A stretch of DNA of 64,000 bases from an uncultured Roseobacter sp. (lineage in GTDB: Bacteria; Pseudomonadota; Alphaproteobacteria; Rhodobacterales; Rhodobacteraceae). The translations under genes and the position numbers were made by a program. The stretch spans positions 304,936 through 368,935 of the forward strand of contig NZ_CANLQB010000007.1 of NCBI RefSeq assembly GCF_947493125.1, read 5' to 3'. Shown in pieces: positions 44,528 through 53,240 of this stretch. The notes under the pieces were generated by a model, which made no database searches, was not told the DNA's origin, and saw only the letters and a list, made by a program, of their open reading frames with translations. The number at the start of each line of letters is the position of its first letter. Positions within the stretch are counted from its first letter, which is position 1.

Positions 44528-45081
44528 TCTGCCGTCTCCGGCACAGCCTGCTGATCCTCAACGTCGTCTTTAAGATAGGACGGTAGGCTAAAGAGAGCGG
44601 CAAGAGCCGTTAACGTGAAACCAGCAAAGAACGACCCTTGATAGAGCCACATTGGCATGCGCGCTGCAGTCGTTGTTTCGCCACTATTCAAATAGAGCTG
44701 CATGACAATTGACGACTGGTAGGCGACAAATCCTGCACTTCCGATGAGCGCGATGTTCTCGATTGCGCCTCTAATCCTTCGGCCAATCGATGACATCAGA
44801 GAGTCGAAAAGGTTAATGCGAAGGTGGGCCCGTTGGTACGTCAGAACGGGGAACATCAGCGCAACCCCCCAAAGAGTCAGGCAGATCATGACTTCTTCGG
44901 CCCAAGAGAGCGGAGAACTCCAGACATAACGCAGAGCGACGTTGGTGCAATTTACAAGAACCAACGTTAGAAAGCAGAGGCTTGCCAACATGGTCGGAAG
45001 CCTCACAAAGACAACAGACATCAAGGCGATCACCGTTCGCGAATAGAAGAATGGGTGTGCCCGAAGCGAATCTCCGAGCAC
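44524..45081 (-). CDS. TRAP transporter small permease (DctQ)
   Basis: 185 residues, four transmembrane helices, with SSPLSWAEEVMICLTLWGVAL and YQRAHLRINLFD typical of DctQ. The start is uncertain: a GTG at 45081 is used here, with a GTG 16 codons and an ATG 21 codons further in. It lies between dctP and dctM in the usual gene order. Confidence 0.85.
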   Translation of the reverse strand: MLGDSLRAHPFFYSRTVIALMSVVFVRLPTMLASLCFLTLVLVNCTNVALRYVWSSPLSWAEEVMICLTLWGVALMFPVLTYQRAHLRINLFDSLMSSIGRRIRGAIENIALIGSAGFVAYQSSIVMQLYLNSGETTTAARMPMWLYQGSFFAGFTLTALAALFSLPSYLKDDVEDQQAVPETAE

Positions 45082-45092
45082 ACGTTGCTAGA

Positions 45093-46109
45093 CTATTCGC
45101 CCTGGAGCAGCCGACGAAACTCTTCCATTTCAGGATTTCTTGCAGAAACTTCTTCTGCAAGACCGGCCATCATTTCACGGTAACGCGCCTGGTCTTCATC
45201 ACTGAAACTGATGATCTCTCCACCATTCGATTCCCATTGCGCAATCATGTTGGGCAGATCATCGGTGCACAGCTGCGCATAGTCGGCTTGTGTGCTTCGT
45301 GCAGCCGCCACGACCGTATCGGCAAGATCATCCGGTAGAGTGTTCAGCCAGGCCTCGGATAGTACGATGAAGACCGGGACGACGGTATCCTCAAGATTTA
45401 CTGCCTGTGTAGCAATCGAGTGAAGATTGAATGCGTTCAAGACGGCGATACCGGAACCAACACCGTCGATTGTTCCTGCTTGTAGCGCGGGAACAATGTC
45501 CCCGGTTCCCATTGGTACGGCTGTCGCGCCAATGCGGCTCAGGAATATCTCCTGAACTTCCGCCCCGTCTGATTTGAAATTCAGACCTTCGAATCCATCG
45601 AGTGTGCTGATGTCGGACGTCGCAAGATAAAGGACCGGGTTAACCGCCACCGCTTGAACGCCGATGATCCCGTTGTCTTCCATCATCGATAAGATGTAGT
45701 CATTGACCTCCGGGTCCTGAAACACTGCATTCGCGCCATCCATGCCGCCGTCGAGGATGAACGGGACTGACAAGAGGTTCATGCGTTCTTCAAGACCAGC
45801 AAAGTACCCCGGAACACCCAAATAAGCCTGAATCGTTCCGAGCTGGAGCCCGGAGATCATGGCCGATGGGCCGCCAAGTTGATGGCGGTTATAAATCTCG
45901 GTCGCAACACGGCCATTTGTAGCTTCGAAGATGGCTTCGCCCATCAACTCACCAGCACGTTCGTTACAATCGTTTGCGGTTGGCATCGCAAATCTGATGG
46001 TGAATTCTGCATCCTGAGCCGCCAGCGGCGAAGTCAGAAGCGTGGCACCGAGTGCGGTTGCTGTCGCAAACCGGCGTAGTTCTGGTGCGAATTTCTCTGT
46101 CGTGATCAC
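45093..46109 (-). CDS. TRAP transporter solute-binding protein (DctP)
   Basis: 338 residues: a signal peptide (about 1-31, SPLAAQ), then a DctP-type periplasmic domain (FTIRFAMPTANDCNERAGEL, the conserved Arg region at FEGLNFKSDGAEVQEIFLSR, and GSGIAVLNAFNLHS). I chose the GTG at 46109, which has GGAGG at ideal spacing; an ATG 13 codons upstream lacks one. It fixes the carboxylate specificity of the transporter. Confidence 0.9.
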   Translation of the reverse strand: MITTEKFAPELRRFATATALGATLLTSPLAAQDAEFTIRFAMPTANDCNERAGELMGEAIFEATNGRVATEIYNRHQLGGPSAMISGLQLGTIQAYLGVPGYFAGLEERMNLLSVPFILDGGMDGANAVFQDPEVNDYILSMMEDNGIIGVQAVAVNPVLYLATSDISTLDGFEGLNFKSDGAEVQEIFLSRIGATAVPMGTGDIVPALQAGTIDGVGSGIAVLNAFNLHSIATQAVNLEDTVVPVFIVLSEAWLNTLPDDLADTVVAAARSTQADYAQLCTDDLPNMIAQWESNGGEIISFSDEDQARYREMMAGLAEEVSARNPEMEEFRRLLQGE

Positions 46110-46251
46110 TTCAATCCTCCCTGACCATTTTTTGGCAAGAACTGCCATTCGTACCGCCCTCCCCTAACTGTGTCGTCAACCCACCCTTCTATGCGTCCAG
46201 AGCACTGAAACAGGCGATCAACATCGACGTCAGTTCTCGTTCGTGATACAT

Positions 46252-46278
46252 CAAAAACGAGACGAGATCTCATTTTTG
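46252..46278. promoter_or_regulatory. Inverted repeat CAAAAAyGAG-N7-CTCrTTTTTG
   Basis: Arms 46252-46261 and 46269-46278 match at 9 of 10 positions with a 7-base spacer. Candidate operator for the divergent IclR regulator. Confidence 0.5.
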
Positions 46279-46282
46279 TAAG

Positions 46283-46296
46283 GATGAGCGCTCATC
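46283..46296. promoter_or_regulatory. 14-base perfect palindrome GATGAGCGCTCATC
   Basis: Exact palindrome four bases downstream of the inverted repeat at 46252-46278. Second candidate binding site, possibly for a different dimer or for co-operative binding. Confidence 0.45.
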
Positions 46297-46471
46297 AAGT
46301 CAACCCCGCAAAGTCTATTTGACCAGAACTTTATATAAGTATTTCAATATGTTGAGAGACGTATCTACATTTTTTGCGCAACCCGACGCCAACTTGCGTT
46401 TTTTCGTTTTCGCGCATAGTAAATCTGAGTCGGCCTTAGGTGGCGGCAGATTTGAGCAGGAGGTTCAATAA

Positions 46472-47251
46472 TTGGAAGTCTCCAATAAAAGCGATGGCCA
46501 AGAAACGATCCAAGGGAGCGTCTTCGGGTTGTTGTTGGTTGAATACCTGGCCGAGCAATCGCAGCCCCGAAGTATGACAGATATAACGAAAGCTCTCTCT
46601 CTCAGTCGCAGTCGCGTGCATCGCCATCTGCAAGCGCTCGTTGCCACAGGCTATCTACATCAGTGTCCGGAGACTGATCGATATCGGATCGGATCGCGCT
46701 CTTTATCACTGGGCGCATTGTTGGAGCACGGCGATCAGCTCGTGGAAGTGTCTCTTCCGATCATGCGGGATCTTCGCGACAGTCTTGGACACACGGTTAT
46801 CTTGTCCGCTTTAGAGCCGAAAGGCATGCGTGTTGTCGCGAGCATAGTTGGGACCTCGCCTTTCGAAATTGGGGTCAGACGAGGAACGATGCTCAACCAA
46901 TACGCAACTGCGCAGGGGCGTATTTCTCTTGCTCTTGCATCGCCAGAAAACCAGGATCTTGCGCTTGCTACTCCATTCGAACCACTGACACCGGAAACGG
47001 TTGTTGAACCGGTCGAGCTCAAGAAGATTCTCGATAGGATCAAAAAGCAGGGCTGGTCCATTGCGCCAAATCAGTCTCTGCTTGGGCTCAATGCTTTGGC
47101 GGCACCCATTCGCGATGCGCATAAGCAGCTTGTTGCCAGTATAGCGATTGTGGATTCAATCCAAAGACTACAGCAAAAACCAGAGAAGGAGCAGGTTGAC
47201 GCTGTTATCGACGCCGCAGACAGTATCTCGAGGCGTCTCGGAATAACGTAG
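46472..47251 (+). CDS. IclR-family regulator, divergent from the TRAP operon
   Basis: 259 residues. Winged helix-turn-helix (about 15-75; RSMTDITKALSLSRSRVHRHLQ) and an IclR effector domain (about 85-255; LGHTVILSALEPKGMRVVASI, GTMLNQYATAQGRI, LLGLNALAAPIRDAHKQLVASI). TTG start with AGGAGG. It probably senses the TRAP substrate or its breakdown product. Its relative at 54377-55168 shares layout but is clearly a different paralogue. Confidence 0.9.
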   Translation: MEVSNKSDGQETIQGSVFGLLLVEYLAEQSQPRSMTDITKALSLSRSRVHRHLQALVATGYLHQCPETDRYRIGSRSLSLGALLEHGDQLVEVSLPIMRDLRDSLGHTVILSALEPKGMRVVASIVGTSPFEIGVRRGTMLNQYATAQGRISLALASPENQDLALATPFEPLTPETVVEPVELKKILDRIKKQGWSIAPNQSLLGLNALAAPIRDAHKQLVASIAIVDSIQRLQQKPEKEQVDAVIDAADSISRRLGIT

Positions 47252-47338
47252 CCTGAAGGCCCGCCCATGATGGGGCATATTTCCGTTCTTTAGGCTGGTC
47301 AATAGGCACCGCGCTACCGATTGGAGCTTCGGGTTCGC

Positions 47339-48097
47339 TCACGTTGTCTCTAGTTTCCCGAACATTTCCAGGCTTTGCGTCCAGACGTCTTCAGAGGCTT
47401 CATGGCGGTAGGAGGATGGCTTGCCAGGCATCATGAAGGCATGACCAGCATCCGGATATACGTGCACATCATGTTCTGGGTCGGCCGCTTCAAGAGCCTG
47501 TTTTACGGCGTCGATATCATCGAGCGGTGTCAGTTCGTCTGCTCCGCCGAAGCCGATGAAGAGCTTGCCAGAGATCTGAGCGATATCATGCACAGGCGCA
47601 TCTTTTTCATCGGTCACCAATCCGGTGGGGTAGACAGCCACACCGGCAGCGAACTGTTTTGGATAAGCTGCCATCGATCGCACGACAAACCGGCCGCCCA
47701 TGCAATAACCCACAGTACTCCAAAGGTTCGTTTGATCGGTGCCCGTTGCGGCTCCCACTGCGTCGATCAAAAGGCCTGTGTCTCGCACGATGGGCGCGTC
47801 ATTGCGCATTTTTTTGACCGTTGCATAGAACACCGGCTGCACATCTTTCGGAAGTTGACTGTAGCTCACCGTTGCGTCGAACGACACGTTTTCACCGAAA
47901 CGATAATAGAGATCGGGCAGAAATGTCGTGAAACCTGCGGCCCTATAACGTTCAAGGAATCCGTCAAGCAGCTCGTCGCGGATACCCATGGCATCCATGT
48001 AAATCAGGACGTTGCCACGGCTCTCACCATCAGGCCGTCCGACATACGTTAGCATCACGCCGTCAGGTGTTTCTATTTGGAGTGTCTCTAGGGTCAT
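47339..48097 (-). CDS. Dienelactone hydrolase family protein
   Basis: 252 residues of alpha/beta-hydrolase fold. Nucleophile Cys in GYCMGGRF (about residue 130), Asp in FGGADELTP and His in DAGHAFMMPG. Cys in place of Ser is normal for this family. Family members open lactones formed in aromatic-ring breakdown. It is the last gene of a seven-gene same-strand run beginning at 54149. Confidence 0.85.
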   Translation of the reverse strand: MTLETLQIETPDGVMLTYVGRPDGESRGNVLIYMDAMGIRDELLDGFLERYRAAGFTTFLPDLYYRFGENVSFDATVSYSQLPKDVQPVFYATVKKMRNDAPIVRDTGLLIDAVGAATGTDQTNLWSTVGYCMGGRFVVRSMAAYPKQFAAGVAVYPTGLVTDEKDAPVHDIAQISGKLFIGFGGADELTPLDDIDAVKQALEAADPEHDVHVYPDAGHAFMMPGKPSSYRHEASEDVWTQSLEMFGKLETT

Positions 48098-48174
48098 TTC
48101 GACAATCTCTGCAATTGTGGTGCATTGTCCGACATGGTGTAACGCACGTGTTTCGATCTTTAGGTGATTGATTT

Positions 48175-49476
48175 CTAACGCTTGCGACCATCCAGGTCGT
48201 ACAGCGTTCGTGCATGGTCCCGCATAATGCCTTGGCTCAGGTTCGCGCAGACCTGTGAAGACACTTGTCCGTCTGCGCGCATGTCACCTAACGCCAGCGT
48301 TAAGGCGGCTCTGCCGGTTTGGTTCATAATCCAGGCTTTTTCTTCCCAGCCAGCAAGGCGGTTATTCTTTACTGGCGATGCCGCAAGCATACCAAGGGAC
48401 CGATCAGAATATGCATCTGTTCCAAAGAGCAGCTTTTCCGGCCACCATTCCAACGCTTCCCTGATCTGCAAGCTGACCGAACGTGCCGAACGGAAGATCG
48501 TGGCACAAGAAAAGTCCGTGTAGACGTTCGGATAGCTGAGCAGCGCCACCGTCTGAGAGATAAATGGCCATCCGCCATGTAGGAGCACGAATTTGGTGCC
48601 TGGTGCTGCGCGGAAAATGCGCTGCATCAATACCGGGTTACTTCCTTCAACGTCAAACCTATCTGCAACACCATATCCGGTGTGGATTTGCACGACCAAA
48701 CCTGCTTTGCCCGCCTCAACGACTAGTCTCTCGAACACAAAATCCTGAAGGGTTTTGTGCTCTTGAGGCGTCAATGATCCCTTGCGTAGCCCTTCCTGAT
48801 AGACGGTCTGGGCCGTCTCGGTCGAAACCTCATCGTAGCGCAAGGGGCGATTGTATGGACCGTGGAACTTGATGCCTACTGCACCTTGTTCACGCCAAAG
48901 TACCAAAGCGCCCTGCATAATGTGATCGAGATAACCTCGTAACGTGTTTGGCATGTCACCACCGCAGAAGCGGTCGACCATTTTTCCGCGTACCATGGTA
49001 TAGACGGCCGAAAGGCCATCTGGCTCGACTTCTGCGATCGCGAACGGCCAAAGCAACCATTCCGCGTAAGCACACCATTCAAAGTGCGGTGAGGGCTCGG
49101 ACGGGCTTGGACCGGGCGCGATGCCAATCATCGTTTCAATGCCGACCTGCTCCAACACCCAGGTGTTGTAGGCATTGCCCCTGCGCGATATCTCGGCCTC
49201 TTTGCGCTCAATCAGATCGACCAGACCCTTTTCAGAAAAATCGGTCAGATGAATGCCCCACAACGCGGACCATGCCGCCAGATACTCTGGATTGTCAGTC
49301 CGCATTCGCAGGGGAACCTGGACATCTTGAGGCTGGATCGGCCGTTCTCGGGCGCCCGCCGGTTCAACCCCCACAGCCACCGGGTGGGCGTGCTGATCGA
49401 TGGCCTGAATTGAGGAAATTTCAGCAAAAAGACCTTCATCCGCGCCCGCTGGAAGGTTTGTGACAACATCGGTCAT
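48175..49476 (-). CDS. Amidohydrolase-superfamily protein (long type)
   Basis: 433 residues. Amidohydrolase metal motif DQHAHP (about 27-32), a later His in VQIHTGYG, another in VLLHGGWP, and Asp in LFGTDAYSD. It resembles the amidohydrolase_2 group with a long helical insertion (about 60-190). Reaction unknown; likely hydrolysis or decarboxylation. It overlaps the ACMSD-type gene upstream by ATGA, so the two are translationally coupled. Confidence 0.8.
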   Translation of the reverse strand: MTDVVTNLPAGADEGLFAEISSIQAIDQHAHPVAVGVEPAGARERPIQPQDVQVPLRMRTDNPEYLAAWSALWGIHLTDFSEKGLVDLIERKEAEISRRGNAYNTWVLEQVGIETMIGIAPGPSPSEPSPHFEWCAYAEWLLWPFAIAEVEPDGLSAVYTMVRGKMVDRFCGGDMPNTLRGYLDHIMQGALVLWREQGAVGIKFHGPYNRPLRYDEVSTETAQTVYQEGLRKGSLTPQEHKTLQDFVFERLVVEAGKAGLVVQIHTGYGVADRFDVEGSNPVLMQRIFRAAPGTKFVLLHGGWPFISQTVALLSYPNVYTDFSCATIFRSARSVSLQIREALEWWPEKLLFGTDAYSDRSLGMLAASPVKNNRLAGWEEKAWIMNQTGRAALTLALGDMRADGQVSSQVCANLSQGIMRDHARTLYDLDGRKR

Positions 49477-50483
49477 AGGTGCTCTACCTTTGTTTTTGTT
49501 TTCAGGCGCGGAAAAAGGGAAGTCGCTGCGGCGCGACCAATCCGTTTGCGTGCTTCAATCGGGATGACTTCGGGATCATCCATTGATGCCAGTTGATCAT
49601 TCACGATACGGTCATGCGCGTACGGCCAATCACTTCCAAACAGAACCCGGTCCTCTCCCGCAAACTCAAGTAGCGCACCGAGACCAGCAGCATCGCCGGT
49701 CAGGGCCACGTCGAAGTAGAAGTTTCTGAGAAGCGAGCGGGTGTCGCTGATAGACAATTGCCCTGCCCGGTCGACAAGCCGAGTCGGGAAGGAAGAAGCC
49801 ATTGATCCCTCGACATCAGAGGGAAGAGAGAGTTGGTGTGCCGCGATCGCCGCAATACGCCAACTAAGAAACGGGATAACCCCCCCTCCATGGGACAAGA
49901 TAAAGCGAATGTTTGGGAACCGCTCAGCGACATCTGCAAAGACCAAGTTCACCACCGCGCGGGTCGTTTCAAAGGGGTACTCAACGGCGAAAACCGGTAT
50001 GTTGAGGCCAACACTCTTGGATGCTGTGCTTGGTGAAGGGTGGATAAGAACCACGGCGGAGTGCGCATCGAGCACTTCAAGCAAGGGGTCGTATGTGGGG
50101 TCTCCGAGATAGATGCCGTTGTAGGAAGTCTGAAGACTGATCCCGTCCAGTTTCAGATCCCCCAACACACGTTCAGCTTCAGCGCAGGCCAGTTTCACCG
50201 CTGGCAATGGCAACGTCGCGAAGGCGCCAAAGCGAGCGCTCTCCACGCAGAGTTGTGCAAACTCATCATTGACACCCCGGCTCAACAATGACGCATGGTC
50301 ATCGTCACCGAAATGTGTCCCTGGCGCGGAGAGCGAGAGTATCGCAGAGCTTACACCGCAACGATCCATAAACTCCAATGCGAGAGGAGGATTCCACTTT
50401 GGTGTCCTAACCCCCGTCCCAAATGCGGTTATTAGGGCCGCCCGGTATCGACCAGGCATCGCATGAAGATGGACGTCAATCAT
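49473..50483 (-). CDS. ACMSD-type amidohydrolase / decarboxylase
   Basis: 336 residues, amidohydrolase_2. Metal ligands: HxH in MIDVHLHAMPG, His in LIHPSPS, His in LSHGGGVIPF and Asp in FGSDWPY. This is the group with ACMS decarboxylase, gamma-resorcylate decarboxylase and 5-carboxyvanillate decarboxylase. ATG 50483 gives the standard N-terminus; the longer frame overlaps the upstream gene. It starts 17 bases after the class II aldolase stop. Confidence 0.85.
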   Translation of the reverse strand: MIDVHLHAMPGRYRAALITAFGTGVRTPKWNPPLALEFMDRCGVSSAILSLSAPGTHFGDDDHASLLSRGVNDEFAQLCVESARFGAFATLPLPAVKLACAEAERVLGDLKLDGISLQTSYNGIYLGDPTYDPLLEVLDAHSAVVLIHPSPSTASKSVGLNIPVFAVEYPFETTRAVVNLVFADVAERFPNIRFILSHGGGVIPFLSWRIAAIAAHQLSLPSDVEGSMASSFPTRLVDRAGQLSISDTRSLLRNFYFDVALTGDAAGLGALLEFAGEDRVLFGSDWPYAHDRIVNDQLASMDDPEVIPIEARKRIGRAAATSLFPRLKTKTKVEHL

Positions 50484-50500
50484 TGCTCTGGGTCTGTTGC

Positions 50501-51268
50501 TCAGTGACAGTAGTCGGGGGCACTTCGGGCGATCTTCCGTTTCCAGCCTTCCCAACAAACTTTGGACCACATTTGCTCACCGTCCGTGATTGCACGGGCC
50601 TGCTGTACGGTTGCGCCAAGCACGTCATTTGGCGGCACATATGCTTCAATGCCACCCTCTCCAACGCCAGACATGATCTGCGCTTCGCAGGCGCGGTTGA
50701 ACGTATAGGCCAACACAAATGCTTCGCGCTGCGTGGGGGCCCAGATCGCGACGCCATGTCCTCGCTGCAATACGATTTGGCCATCGCCAAAAGAGTTGAC
50801 GAGGTCGGCTCCAATTTCTGGCGAAGAAAGCATGCCAGGATAATCATGGTAACCGATAGGACCAAGCCACATCGCATACTGATTGCCCGGAATGAGACCC
50901 TGTTTCTGCATTGCCACGGCGCAGACAGCCTTGGTGTGCACATGGATGATGGCATTCGCCTTCGGAAATGCATCATAGATTTCGCGGTGAAACGGAAACG
51001 CAAACTTGTGCGGCATGTCGTCTTGTGGCCTTACATGCTCGGCGTTCCTATCAAGCAGATGAAGATTGGAGGCTTGAACGTCATCGAAGAAATATTGTGG
51101 GCCATGCAAGAGCATGTGATCCGGATTATCTGGAGACCGTGCTGACAAATGAGCCAGCGTTACGTCATCCCAACCGAACAACGAGACAAGGCGGATCGCT
51201 GCGGCCAAGTCGATGCGTGCTTCTGTTTCTGCGGCGCTCACGCCGGACGATGTGGATTGATCAAGCAT
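50501..51268 (-). CDS. Class II aldolase/adducin family protein
   Basis: 255 residues. Zinc ligands in IIHVHTKAVC (His-x-His) and QRGHGVAIW (His), with the family start AAAIRLVSLFGWDDVTLAHLSAR. Members are fuculose/ribulose-phosphate aldolases and also some aromatic acid decarboxylases (3,4-dihydroxyphthalate type). Next to an ACMSD-type gene, a decarboxylase or lyase role on a catabolic intermediate is likely. Confidence 0.85.
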   Translation of the reverse strand: MLDQSTSSGVSAAETEARIDLAAAIRLVSLFGWDDVTLAHLSARSPDNPDHMLLHGPQYFFDDVQASNLHLLDRNAEHVRPQDDMPHKFAFPFHREIYDAFPKANAIIHVHTKAVCAVAMQKQGLIPGNQYAMWLGPIGYHDYPGMLSSPEIGADLVNSFGDGQIVLQRGHGVAIWAPTQREAFVLAYTFNRACEAQIMSGVGEGGIEAYVPPNDVLGATVQQARAITDGEQMWSKVCWEGWKRKIARSAPDYCH

Positions 51269-51366
51269 TGTTTTCCTCCCATTACGGGCCGAAATTTTCG
51301 GCCCAATTCTGTCTTTTCAAGATACCGCAAGGTACAATAGCGGCGTCGATTGCGCAGAGATTTGCC

Positions 51367-52308
51367 TCAGATTTGAACGATCTCGATATCAAATGCGCGT
51401 CTCGCGTTAGTTGAGAACATTTTGCGGATATCCGGCTCGCCGTACCCGAGGTCGAGACACATCTGAATGCCTTCGCGCATGCCGTCTATTGGATGAAGCA
51501 GACCGTTTTGTCCTAGGTCCGAACTCATTATGGTTTTGTCCACGCCAGCGGCATCGATGTGCGCGCGCAAGTCTTCGGCAGTTCTGCTGCGAAAGGCTGA
51601 ACCGGGCACAAAAAACGAAAGGGAGTGTTCGATGAATGCGCCCAGTTCAGCAAGCCCCGCAACATCTTCAATCGTGCCTTCGACGATGTCTTCGGGGTGT
51701 GTGATCACGATCCGTTCGACGCCGCGCGTGATAGCCTCTCGAACTACGATCCAGCTTTCACTGATGTGTAAGTGGCCGGTTGCCAACGTGATGCCCGTGC
51801 GCGCAATAGTATCAAGTATTTCTTTCACTGAATCGAAGAGCTGCCCATCGTCGCCAACTACAGGGATTATCTCGGCCGGCCGAATTTTTGTCGTGCTGGC
51901 GGGATGTTCGATCCCCGACGTCCGCTCCCACTTTGCATGGTGCGCGGCTGTCAAGGTTGGCAGCCAAACAGTTTTTCCGCCCATTGCGGCTGTATGCTCT
52001 ACGGCGAACGGATTGAGCCCTCCGACCACGTTGTTCAGCACGACGCTTGAGAAAACTCGCGTTGTCAGTTCGGGGTGGTGCTTTTCGATCAGAGCGGCGC
52101 ACATAACGCCACTGTAGTCATGGTCCTTCGTAACAATCGCAGCCATTCCGGCTTCAGATGCATCGCGTGCAAGTTCAAGATGGTCGATCCCTCGCGTTGC
52201 AATAGAGGGACCACTGTGAACATGCGGATCAATCGCACCCTTCAGCAGATCGGCTACCCGTGGATCGAATTGTGGTTCAGATACAGCGACATTAACCATG
52301 TGAGGCAT
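51367..52308 (-). CDS. DUF6282 family amidohydrolase-like protein
   Basis: 313 residues. Amidohydrolase-like metal pattern: DPHVHSGPS (HxH), TKDHDYSG, ATGHLHISES, ITHPEDI and SSDLGQ. This corresponds to the uncharacterised DUF6282 group. The start overlaps the end of the HpcH-type gene. A possible second start is MVNVAVSEP three codons in. Confidence 0.75.
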   Translation of the reverse strand: MPHMVNVAVSEPQFDPRVADLLKGAIDPHVHSGPSIATRGIDHLELARDASEAGMAAIVTKDHDYSGVMCAALIEKHHPELTTRVFSSVVLNNVVGGLNPFAVEHTAAMGGKTVWLPTLTAAHHAKWERTSGIEHPASTTKIRPAEIIPVVGDDGQLFDSVKEILDTIARTGITLATGHLHISESWIVVREAITRGVERIVITHPEDIVEGTIEDVAGLAELGAFIEHSLSFFVPGSAFRSRTAEDLRAHIDAAGVDKTIMSSDLGQNGLLHPIDGMREGIQMCLDLGYGEPDIRKMFSTNARRAFDIEIVQI

Positions 52309-53083
52309 CCTCTTGCTTGGGTTGCGGGCGCAGTTCCGAAAATGCCTTCAACGCGGGGATAGCCGCCTGGCGCATGAAACTGTGGTCAGATCCAATGATG
52401 AAACCGTTGAAACCGTCTTTCAGGAAAGACTGACCTTCCTTTGCCGATCCAACCATGATGATGGCGGGTTTGCCTGCTGCTTTTGCCGCCTCAATTATCC
52501 GCGCAGTGGCAGCCAGTACGTCCGGTGCATTCTGCCCCTCAGCGCCCATAGCCACGGCCAAATCGCCACGGCCAACAAAAACGGCATCTAGCCCGTCAGT
52601 TGCAACGATGTCATCAATTGCATCAAGCGCTTGTGGATCCTCGATCATTGCGATGACGGTGACAGCCGCGTCTTGAATGTCGACATGTTCCCACAGGCCG
52701 AGTCTGCCATAGCCACCAGCACGGGTCGTATTTGAAATTCCACGAGATCCACTGCGATACCGACATGCTGAAACAGCCTTTCGCGCGATTTCGGCACTGT
52801 AGACATGGGGGATCAGGACGCCTTCAGCTCCGTCATCGAGAACGGCCAAAAGCTTGGATGGATCAGCACCTGCCACCCTGACAATCGGGGACGTTCCTGA
52901 CGCGCGAGCCGCAAGAATGGCCCGATCAATTGTTCCGCGATCAAATGGCGCATGTTCTTCGTCGATAACGACGAAATCAAAACCGATGTCGCCCAAAACC
53001 TCAATGGTATGGGTTGCGGGGGTTTTTACGAAGCTTCCCATCATGAGTTCGCCAGCGAGGAGCCGCTTTCGAAAGTCGGTCAT
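52292..53083 (-). CDS. HpcH/HpaI-family aldolase
   Basis: 263 residues. Metal site residues in VVIDEEHAPFDRG and the phosphate or carboxylate-binding GRGDLAVAMG; GSFVKTPATH at the start is typical. Family members cleave 4-hydroxy-2-oxo acids to pyruvate and an aldehyde. ATG 53083 follows GGAGGAAAGG; the frame upstream is not coding. It follows the bicupin gene by 157 bases and overlaps the DUF6282 gene. Confidence 0.85.
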   Translation of the reverse strand: MTDFRKRLLAGELMMGSFVKTPATHTIEVLGDIGFDFVVIDEEHAPFDRGTIDRAILAARASGTSPIVRVAGADPSKLLAVLDDGAEGVLIPHVYSAEIARKAVSACRYRSGSRGISNTTRAGGYGRLGLWEHVDIQDAAVTVIAMIEDPQALDAIDDIVATDGLDAVFVGRGDLAVAMGAEGQNAPDVLAATARIIEAAKAAGKPAIIMVGSAKEGQSFLKDGFNGFIIGSDHSFMRQAAIPALKAFSELRPQPKQEDASHG

Positions 53084-53240
53084 TTTCCTTTCCTCCCGCA
53101 GTTCTTTGCGAGCATTCCCTGCCGCAAAACCACTTCTTGTATTTGGGCGGCGTTGCGGCAGGAACTGCTCGTCAACTGGGCCGAGGTAGGCCGGTTTTGG
53201 CCTTGCTGTTTTTGCCTGATTGGTGAAGGTGCGACTGATC

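Larger units (their letters stand above)
46110..46471. promoter_or_regulatory. Divergent control region between dctP and the first IclR gene
   Basis: About 360 A/T-rich bases between oppositely transcribed genes. It holds two clear symmetric sites (46252-46278 and 46283-46296, listed separately) and, next to the iclR start, AGGAGG. The region is the natural place for the IclR regulator to act on both transcripts. Confidence 0.6.
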
